Shown one piece after another: positions 57,401 to 64,000 of a stretch of DNA of 64,000 nt (positions within the stretch are counted from its first letter, which is position 1; every line of letters begins with the position of its first letter). The notes beneath the pieces were generated by a model. It was not told the origin of the DNA and did not search any database. It saw only the letters and a list, made by a program, of their open reading frames with translations. Made by a program: the position numbers and the translations under genes. This DNA is from Steromphala cineraria (lineage: Eukaryota; Mollusca; Gastropoda; Trochida; Trochidae), in assembly GCA_916613615.1 (NCBI GenBank), contig OU744734.1:32930301-32994300 (forward strand). The letters run 5' to 3'.

Positions 57401-59568
57401 AAAGAGGATTATTTCTACCCCAATTAAAAAATTACTTCAATGAACAATGGTGTAAATAATCCTCTTATATGCATTCATTTTAAACGGGCAGAGGCACGTT
57501 TTCAGAAAATTTTATATTTCAAAATTTTCACTGATAATTGTACGTTAATGCTAAAACTATTATTTTGATAGTGTCAAAAATCTCATTACTCAAACCAATC
57601 ATCCCTAGTCAGAGAACAAATTATGAGGTGTCACATAAAGTCCATTTTTGTGTGAACACCTTTAATTCATTTTAGGCAAGAAATAGGAAGTGCATGGCTG
57701 AACTTTACATTAAATATTTGATTTATTACTGTTTTTAAAGGTTGAATACATAGTCTTTTAATTGGAACCATTCATTTTCACTTCCTGAAATCACCTTATA
57801 TACCCACAATAAACGTGCTACTGCTATTCATAGTTCAGTTGAGTGATGTAACTTACTTCTCTGTTTTAAAATATGAAAAATTATCGATTACTAAGAGCAG
57901 GTTATCCTGTGATATACATCTGGGCATAATATCCCTTTAAAGCCAAGAGTTCATAAAGTCCTTTAAAACGTAAAAGTCTAATTGAAGTTGGTTCTGATGG
58001 TGAATGATTCTATACCCTAGTTGACTTCATGTAAAGAAAACCGAAATACACAACCTTAAAAGGGCAGTAGCACGTTTTTTGATAATTTTATATTTTAAAA
58101 ATTGCACTTATAATGGTAAGTAAATGCCTAATGTATTATATTGACAGTGTCAACAATCACATTACACAAGCCAATCAACCATAATCAGAGGACAAAGTAT
58201 GAGTATTTACATAAAATCCATATGCGGCCATTTTTGTGTGAACACCTTTAATTCATTTTTGTAAGAAAAAGGAATCGTATGGCTGAACCTTACGTTATAT
58301 ATTTGAATTATTACTGTTCCATTTAGTTTAAATACATTGTCTTTCATTTGGAACCATTTATTTTCATTTTCCTGACATCACCTTATATTCCCCCTAAAAA
58401 CGTGCTACTGCCCCTTTAATGGATACTGTTTCGCGCCTGTTATCACCTTATTGAGTCGTATTTTAAACATTAATATTCTTCTTCAGCGCCAGTTAGGAAA
58501 CCAGTACTACACATGCCTATTGAAGTAGTCGAGAACAAACCGACCCAGCTGAAGGTCACGTGGGATCCTGGACTTCCGGCTAGTAATGGCGTCTTGCAGT
58601 TCCTCGGTATTGAAGAAGAGAATCTCACATGTGTAGAAAGTTCCAGAGATGAGTGTGCGCCAGTCAACAAAACCTGTGAGTTCACCCCTCAAGCAGCAAA
58701 CAATATGTCAGCCATTCAAGTGAAAGTCGTCATGACAACAGACAAAGGAGTTACGTCCCTTTCCTCTCTATCTGAAAATCTCTACGTTGTTCCTGGTACG
58801 TACATCGCTAAACGCTTCATCTTATTTCTACGTGTTGTTATTCCTTACACGTTAAGCCATAGTCATGGCTTTGAGGGTACATGTATATACACTGACTATG
58901 TTACGATGAAGTATGAAGCGCTGTAAAATTTATCGATGCTAAAGACGTTTTGAATAAAATATGATATTTTAGTTCATGATCACAAACAGTCGTACACAAA
59001 ACGATGATAAACAAAGACTGAAAGCTGAGGTTGTTAAGTTGTATGTTTATCGAGTGAGAAATGAAGACAATGCTATCTTTGTTTCTATTGATATCCTTTA
59101 TTCCTTATCAATCTGTCCAATGCAAAATCTAACCTGAGACACGTGACAGCAGTTTCCGTTCACGGATGCCTACCCGCACCGTCCAGATAGCTATCGAATG
59201 ATATTAACTTACAGACCGTTTAAACATACGACTTTCGATCGAAACTAAGAATTTGAGTGTTATCCATCAGTATGATATACATGTGTTATAGGTTTTCACT
59301 GCTGAATCTCATGTTTGTAGTAGCAATAGTTCTTTATCAATTCTAATCCTATAATGTTTTCTACTTTCGCTTTTAAATATTTCTATTTCCAGACGATGTG
59401 TGTAGCAACACAAACGAGCGCTATATTCAGCACCCCTACACGTGCGGCAAGTTCCTGGAGTGCAGTACCCCCGTGGTGCACGTGTTTCAGTGTCCAGACG
59501 ATGCCTGCTTCAACAGTGACCCCGACGCCTGCATCCACTCCATTACAAACACGTCGACACCTCTGTAG
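45307..59568 (+). CDS. Gene B: type II membrane protein with Ig, Ig/FN3-like and CBM14 domains
   Basis: Exons: 45307-45408, 51525-51762, 53228-53362, 54105-54221, 56844-57185, 58487-58795, 59393-59568 (1,419 bases, 472 residues plus TAG). Introns are GT-AG: phase 0, then phase 1 five times, as in gene A. Domains: cytoplasmic 1-86 with a YxxI motif at Tyr57; transmembrane helix 87-109 preceded by a strong basic cluster; Ser/Thr stalk 114-197; Ig 198-311; second beta-sandwich 312-414; CBM14 415-472. It is the compact tandem paralogue of gene A, lacking the 37-residue repeats, the Thr/Pro mucin tracts and the second CBM14. A chitin-recognising membrane receptor is a reasonable inference. Exon 1 is the weakest part of the model. 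Confidence 0.8.
45409..47129. other. Gene B intron 1, left part
   Basis: AT-rich sequence; no supported exon or repeat up to the MITE at 47130. Confidence 0.45.
47130..47485 (+). mobile_element. TTAA-flanked MITE copy 2 (356 bp, intact ends)
   Basis: Terminal repeats AGGGGCAGTAGCACG and its complement CGTGCTACTGCCCCT (right end TGTGCTACTGCCCCT). TTAA at 47126-47129 and 47486-47489. Same orientation as the copy at 6991. Its right half was then amplified (see next entry). Confidence 0.9.
47307..48186. repeat. 220-bp tandem array, exactly 4 copies, made from a MITE half plus flank
   Basis: Units start CACAAAAATGGCCGCCAATG at 47307, 47527, 47747 and 47967. Each contains the right 179 bases of the MITE plus 41 bases of flanking DNA ending GTTGTTGTTGAT. 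Copies 1 and 3 read AAATGTGCTACTG, copies 2 and 4 AAACCTGCTACTG, so a two-unit block was duplicated. Confidence 0.95.
48327..48485. repeat. 159-bp near-perfect palindrome
   Basis: Left arm GAACAATAAGGACAATAATT...CGACATAGATT pairs with AATCTATGTCG...ATTATTGTCCTTATTGTTC with only one or two mismatches and a loop of about ten bases near 48406. It starts about 140 bases after the 220-bp array. Confidence 0.85.
48486..51524. other. Gene B intron 1, right part
   Basis: AT-rich intron; no supported exon. Open frames at 48792-49049 (minus) and 49240-49422 (plus) show no recognisable protein. Confidence 0.45.
51525..51762 (+). CDS. Gene B exon 2: cytoplasmic tyrosine motif and transmembrane helix
   Basis: Acceptor CTTCATATCAG ends at 51524; donor GTGAGT begins at 51763; phase 0 in, phase 1 out; residues 35-113. 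The segment HPEGEYSEIAEEKPLP has Tyr57 in an acidic-Gly-x-Tyr-x-x-Ile setting, reminiscent of the hemITAM of vertebrate type II lectin receptors. The basic run KRERRRRTR (78-86) precedes the helix YVILGILVLSLVAMMVALLV (87-109). Positive charge on the N-terminal side supports an N-in, type II orientation. The ATG at 51529 is out of frame and stops early. Confidence 0.8.
51763..53227. other. Gene B intron 2
   Basis: AT-rich with a short AT-dinucleotide run near 51843. Nothing else recognised. Confidence 0.5.
53228..53362 (+). CDS. Gene B exon 3: Ser/Thr stalk
   Basis: Acceptor TTACATTCCAG ends at 53227, donor GTAAGG at 53363, phase 1 at both ends; residues 114-158. SSSSETTDVTTPVPFYQS and similar Ser/Thr-rich sequence, no cysteine. 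It occupies the position of gene A's giant repeat exon but has only 45 codons and no internal repeat. Confidence 0.7.
53363..54104. other. Gene B intron 3
   Basis: 742 bases, AT-rich; an open frame at 53782-53982 shows no recognisable protein. Confidence 0.5.
54105..54221 (+). CDS. Gene B exon 4: second stalk exon
   Basis: Acceptor TGTAAATAG ends at 54104, donor GTAAAG at 54222, phase 1 at both ends; residues 159-197. It encodes AVSVGTGAVSVKP and Ser/Thr/Val-rich sequence ending VAEVSSPSG. Corresponds in position to gene A exon 4. The acceptor has a poor pyrimidine tract, so the support is mainly phase and open frame. Confidence 0.6.
54222..56843. other. Gene B intron 4
   Basis: Contains the large inverted repeat at 54938-55190. 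No supported exons elsewhere. Confidence 0.5.
54938..55190. repeat. 253-bp inverted-repeat (foldback) element
   Basis: TCCTGTCTCAGGGTACGAAC on the left pairs with GTTCGTACCCTGGGACAGGA on the right. Pairing continues through CACTAATCTGTACCCTGGGC, GATTCGCTCGC and CTCGACTTGG with scattered mismatches to a loop of about 25 bases near 55065. Arms are roughly 110 bases; it is richer in GC than its surroundings. Confidence 0.85.
56844..57185 (+). CDS. Gene B exon 5: Ig domain
   Basis: Acceptor GACGTGAAG ends at 56843 (weak pyrimidine tract), donor GTAAGT at 57186, phase 1 at both ends; residues 198-311. Cys216 (VSIEC), Trp224, and Cys290 in CGDSGNYKC give the canonical Ig pair, 74 residues apart, with the textbook D-S-G-x-Y-x-C motif. 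Cys282, eight residues before Cys290, matches gene A's Cys2640/2648 pair, so the two domains are homologous. A V- or I-set fold fits. Confidence 0.85.
57484..57828 (-). mobile_element. TTAA-flanked MITE, diverged copy 3
   Basis: Left end ACGGGCAGAGGCACG after TTAA (57480-57483), right end AAACGTGCTACTGCTATT with decayed terminus. The interior is the reverse complement of the 6991 and 47130 copies and more diverged than 58060. Confidence 0.75.
58060..58415 (-). mobile_element. TTAA-flanked MITE copy 4 (356 bp)
   Basis: TTAA at 58056-58059 and 58416-58419 flank ends AAGGGCAGTAGCACG and CGTGCTACTGCCCCT. Inverted relative to 47130 and very similar to it, so probably young. Confidence 0.9.
58487..58795 (+). 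CDS. Gene B exon 6: second beta-sandwich (Ig- or FN3-like) domain
   Basis: Acceptor TTCTTCTTCAG ends at 58486, donor GTACGT at 58796, phase 1 at both ends; residues 312-414. It is the positional match of gene A's second Ig domain and ends NLYVVP as A ends LLIVP. It lacks the Ig cysteine pair: the B strand reads LKVTWDPGLP (Trp337 where Cys is expected), which looks more like FN3, and the F strand has VKVVMTT. Three other cysteines (360, 368, 375) cluster in LTCVESSRDECAPVNKTC. Three N-glycosylation sites are visible (NLT, NKT, NMS). Confidence 0.75.
58796..59392. other. Gene B intron 6
   Basis: 597 bases; no feature recognised. Confidence 0.6.
59393..59568 (+). CDS. Gene B exon 7: CBM14 chitin-binding domain and C-terminus
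   Basis: Acceptor CTATTTCCAG ends at 59392; phase 1 in; TAG at 59566-59568; residues 415-472. Six cysteines (418, 432, 438, 448, 453, 461) spaced C-x13-C-x5-C-x9-C-x4-C-x7-C. HPYTCGKFLEC parallels [11 protein letters not shown] in gene A's first CBM14, and the unusual x4-then-x7 spacing is shared. Eleven residues (with NTS sequon) follow the last cysteine. Confidence 0.85.
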
Positions 59569-62500
59569 TCCAGACACAAGCGTGTTAGATAACCAGCTTT
59601 ATCCGTGGCAGAGAGAGCCATCAAATTCTCCTTGTTGTGACATGATCCGTATGATTACTCCTGCTGGTCTGATCATATAGTAATGACTATTTGGGTATAA
59701 GAAAGGTCAGATAATCCAGTTGAAGCGCAGGTATCGACACGGTCACCACTGAACTTCACTGATAGAGGAAAACTAGTTACTGCACAGGGACATGGTACGA
59801 GTGTTCGGTTTACAGGAGTAAATCCTTAACCATACCCATGTATACACGTAGGATATTTCTCATGATATGACATTGTAACCACTCTTTATAATGTACATTG
59901 CGTGTGATTTGGAAGTTTTGCATCAAAAGTAATTTTTCGAAATTACCCAGTGCCATTTTCGAATTACCTTGTGTCAATGTGACATATCATTTACTGAATG
60001 TTTAAAAGTATCACTTAGACATAACAAACCAGTAATCAACGAATTGCAAGAATAAACGAAAACACCGAAAAACCGGATGGTGATTTGGATCTTGGTGCAC
60101 AATTCAACGTTTGTTAAACAAGAGTTAGCTGAAAAAAGTGCATAAAAGTACTCAATTTGTTTCAAAGCTGATCAACATCGTAAAGTGATAACAGGATGGT
60201 TGGAAGTCGCGTATAATGATCGAAAACCGGACAATGATGCGTGTCAATCAGTCAAACGTAATTTTGGAAAATTATGTATGGAGACAGAATGACAGTTACG
60301 AGTTGATCATGTTTGATATGTTATATACCTAGTATACATTTCAAATTGGATGCGTGATTTCTGCTTCTGGGAATATGTATGACTGTTTTATGATTTTAGT
60401 TATCATATAATTGGCATTTGGGGAATGAATATGTAAATGTTTTAAAAATATAGTGAAATATGTCATTTACGTTCCAAACAAAGCAAGGCAATATACACAA
60501 ACCACTGAGTGGCTCTAAGTCTGTGTATGATGGCGGCAGCTCCTGTATGAGAAAATGACATCGTATGTATATTTCTGTCATCTATACTCTTTATCATTTC
60601 GAGGCATATCATTTGTTAGCAAATACATCAAACAATACCTTCATGTCAGGAATAATATTATTTTTATTTATTTCTGTCATGCATATATAACACATTACGT
60701 ATACAACATTAAAACTGCGTTTGTAGGTGTCAGATATTACAAATAAAGTTTTCGAGTATATAATTATAGTACATATGGTACTTATATGATGTACTTTGAA
60801 TACACCAGTCCTTGTATAAAATTCTCGATATTCATCTCAGAAGTGGGACGTTTCGGTTAAGAGTCCTTCACTGTGATGAAGATTTAACGGATTGTTTTTT
60901 TTATAACGTTCAAACTTAAAATATATTTTATAAACTAATGGCCGTTAAATAAGTGTTTGTGTCAATAACTTTTTCAATGAATTCTTATTTTGTTGTTCAA
61001 CACAAATTACATTTTGTGTTTTTCTGTTAGGAAAGCATGCACATTAAACTCGTGAGGTGTAGAAATATGAAGACGAACATGAGAATCGTGCCTTGTGTTG
61101 AGAGAGAGCGTGTACGAAGGGCGGGGTCAAATGTTTCCTTTTAAATGACAAGCAAGGCCGCAGGATAATATTTCCTTGAAATGACACATACAATATAAAT
61201 GACAAAGAGAACATGCAATTGTACATGTATTTTGAAGACAAATAAAATCTGTATTTGTTTGCTATGTTCACAGTTATTATTCATATACGTGTACTGGTAC
61301 ATCAACAACATACTATCCACAGTAAGAGCTATACGAGTAGAACGTAAACACGAAAGAACAAATCACCTTGTAGCAAATATATTTGGGGATATTTAACATA
61401 AGCGCGATACATCTAGTCTGTTTTTTAACTTTTGTTTGGTAACTTTAGCAAAAGTAACATGCGTTTCAACTTTTGTGAACAAATTAAAGCTTATTCATCC
61501 TTTGGATAAGCATTTCACAATAATTATGTATCTAAAACTTATGAAAATGAGTTCGAAACTACGAGTGAATATTCAAAACCAATTTTCTAGCGCAAATGAA
61601 GCAACGTTGAAACGTAAGGTAGAGGAGATGAATACAAGATTTATTATTGTGAAGGCTTAATTATTGTTTGTTTGTACATTCAAGTATGAATTTCTTGCCT
61701 TCCTATCTTATTCAGTTTTATAATCAATGAAATAATAACATTTAATCATCAAAAGTAAAACAGTAAAAACTATGTTAACTTAAAAGATAATATCATTACC
61801 ACTGAACACATCAGTTCGATGATAATAATCATCGAGTGATCGTTACATGTGCATATAATTTGAAAAAAATAATGTCACACATATTTAATGACAAGTGGTA
61901 AATACGAACATTTGATGCAAGTGGATGTTTAAAACTTGATCCTTAATCAACAAATCAACAAATGTATGTAAAAATTGTTGAGTTGTGGTGAAGTATGTTC
62001 CTTTTGTAATGGTACCCCGAGACAGCGGAGCGGGTTGGTTATAACAAGCAACAAACATACAAGGGAGGTTACTCTTACAGTATTCGTGCTAGATGTCCTG
62101 CATTTCAGTGTTACATGTAAATCATAATGGCTATGTATCATATGCAAACTCTTTTAATGATTAAAATGATGGAATAGAACGAAAGGGCTAATATACCGAA
62201 GCCAGCCTATAATTTTAATCTTGTTTTGGAATTATTTAGCCCAATCCAAAATGTTGTCGAAATCGTGAAAGCATTATCTGGGCCACAAACTAAATAGATG
62301 TTTTTTTCCAAATATTGGTAGAAATACTATTGCTCATAAGGGTCATTTTAACTTAATATCTAAAAATAACATCAATACCGCATCTGTCTATTTTGAATGC
62401 ATACCTATAATCATGTGTGCATTATAGCATACGTGAAATAAAATAAGGTGCACCTTGTAAAAACATTTTATTATTATGAGACATAGATTTGTGGATATGA

Positions 62501-64000
62501 CAAGAGATCAGAGATCATTCATCTGGATTGAAGACGAGTATTTTCTTTCTGGCACACCCTTTCTACGGGAATATTGTAACAGGAATTATCAGCTCAATCT
62601 AAATAAACATAAACTTATTCTTATCTTTAGAAAAAAATCGAATTAAAATCAACACGTATTTTTACATATTTGCACATAGTAATCATAGTATTTCATAAAT
62701 AATTATTTTTAAACATTTGTGTGTATGTAAATGTATATAAATGTTAATGTTTTAACAGGTCAATCGTCATACTTAATTGCAGACCTTGAAAGCAAATATT
62801 TCCTCACCTTCCCGAAGAATTGCAATTTTACTGTAGGCCCTCTCAACAATTAAATTGCTAAACAATCCATAACGACTATCTAAAGATGAAACAATATGAT
62901 ATTAAATACAACGATTCAGTGTTATTTATCAAAAAGAATATAGATGTGATGAAGTGTTTTTAGTGTCCATTGGATTATTTGATTCGTTAATATAATTCAC
63001 ACTGCTTTGCAAGACATAAATCCGATGAAGTCATGTATTCTTGCAAATTTTCAGCACTCTTTTATCTTAATTCAAAACTTAAAAAATAAATCTACGTGTT
63101 CATATCTAGTTTTGTCAATTAGGTGGCGCGGAGATTGAATTATTTGTATAAACCAGTCAATATAAATTTCATGCAGCAAAATGTTGATTTTTGTCAGTTT
63201 GATTATGGAACAATCAACCCTGCCCCTTGTCCAATATGAAAACCATGTGTCGACAGTTAAGTGCAAGATAAATAATATATAGTCGTATATTATCTGATTG
63301 TTGTCAAACCATCCTGAAGACCTTCCTACAAGTGTTATTTTTTCCGGCAAAAAAAAATTCTTATATACCTTGACCCTCCCAATGAATGAATACAAAATCT
63401 GCAATTATTCGGTCTTGGATGTTTTGGTGATTGTTGATTATACTACATAGCAGATACGAACTTGTTATAATTATTATCAACTGGATAATGTCAACTCAAA
63501 CGCTGTATGATAGAATGAAATTTACATTTTAGTTGAAACACTGGAATAAAATGTCAACTTGGTTTTGATTTTTTTATACTTAAGGTTACGTGCAATAAGG
63601 GTTTATACATGTATGCGGTGACCATGCTATCGAATATATCCTCAATTGTTCTTTTAGTGATAATATTGACATACAATTCACACCGACGCAATGACTTTTC
63701 ATGTACTTATGTTTCTTGTTACCTCGTTTACAATGTGGATAGGTCCTGAAATCATTGTCATTTCTTATAGAAATGTCCCGAAGGACACCTTCTGTAGTAA
63801 TGCTAATTTAATAAACTTTTGACGATCGAATGGTATTGGAAAAACAAAATTGATAACAGCTTGCCTCATAGACCCATGGATGCGCTTACCAACTGTAATT
63901 TTCTTAATTGAATCAAGTTTTGGAAACATTATTTGGATTTAATTTTTTTATAGTGTTATGTTTAAGGTTATACAGAAATACAGGCATCTGGATATTCTAA
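59569..64000. other. Gene B 3' UTR and intergenic sequence
   Basis: AT-rich, no supported gene. AATAAA candidates lie at 60051-60056 and 60742-60747. Scattered open frames on both strands are short, overlap each other and show no domain. Confidence 0.45.
60742..60747 (+). terminator. Candidate poly(A) signal for gene B
   Basis: AATAAA followed by GTTTTCG and AT-rich sequence, 1.17 kb after the stop. The hexamer at 60051 is an alternative. Confidence 0.3.

Larger units (their letters stand above)
57186..58486. other. Gene B intron 5, with two MITE copies
   Basis: Almost half of this intron is made of two inverted MITE copies (57484-57828 and 58060-58415). Nothing else recognised. Confidence 0.6.

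Overview
This is a eukaryotic window. Genes are broken by GT-AG introns, the DNA is AT-rich, and there are long tandem repeats and short inverted-repeat transposons. The families present (TRIM-like SPRY, immunoglobulin domains, CBM14/peritrophin chitin-binding domains, secreted-type mucin stalks) suggest a marine invertebrate, most likely a mollusc; that assignment is an inference. I see no bacterial, viral or CRISPR feature.

Layout. 1-5.85 kb: the 3' part of a coiled-coil/SPRY (TRIM-like) gene, with a possible unrelated exon at the left edge. 6.3-8.1 kb: two short exons that together look like the tyrosine-rich cytoplasmic tail of a receptor. 9.1-41.9 kb: 'gene A', eight exons, 8,703 coding bases, 2,900 residues. 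Its order is cytoplasmic N-terminus, one transmembrane helix (type II), 33 copies of a 37-residue repeat, threonine/proline mucin tracts, two Ig-like domains, then two CBM14 chitin-binding domains. 45.3-59.6 kb: 'gene B', seven exons, 1,419 coding bases, 472 residues, same strand. Its order is cytoplasmic N-terminus, type II helix, short Ser/Thr stalk, an Ig domain, an Ig- or FN3-like domain, then one CBM14. 59.6-64 kb: no gene seen.

Genes A and B are tandem paralogues. The first intron is phase 0 and every later intron is phase 1 in both. The first Ig domain carries the same extra cysteine eight residues before its last cysteine, and the A-CBM14-1 and B-CBM14 domains share an unusual cysteine spacing. 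The summed exon lengths of both models divide by three and end at in-frame stops. The Ig-Ig-chitin-binding order recalls the VCBP proteins of amphioxus and sea squirts, but here it sits on a membrane-anchored mucin stalk. I infer membrane receptors or structural mucins that bind chitin at a mucosal or gut surface; function is not proven by sequence.

The introns hold most of the repeats: a 47-bp array of about 55 copies (intron 1 of A), a 45-bp array of about 96 copies (between the two CBM14 exons of A), a 1.75-kb element with 9-bp target duplications, four copies of a 356-bp TTAA-flanked MITE (one partly amplified into a 220-bp tandem array), and three large foldback palindromes.
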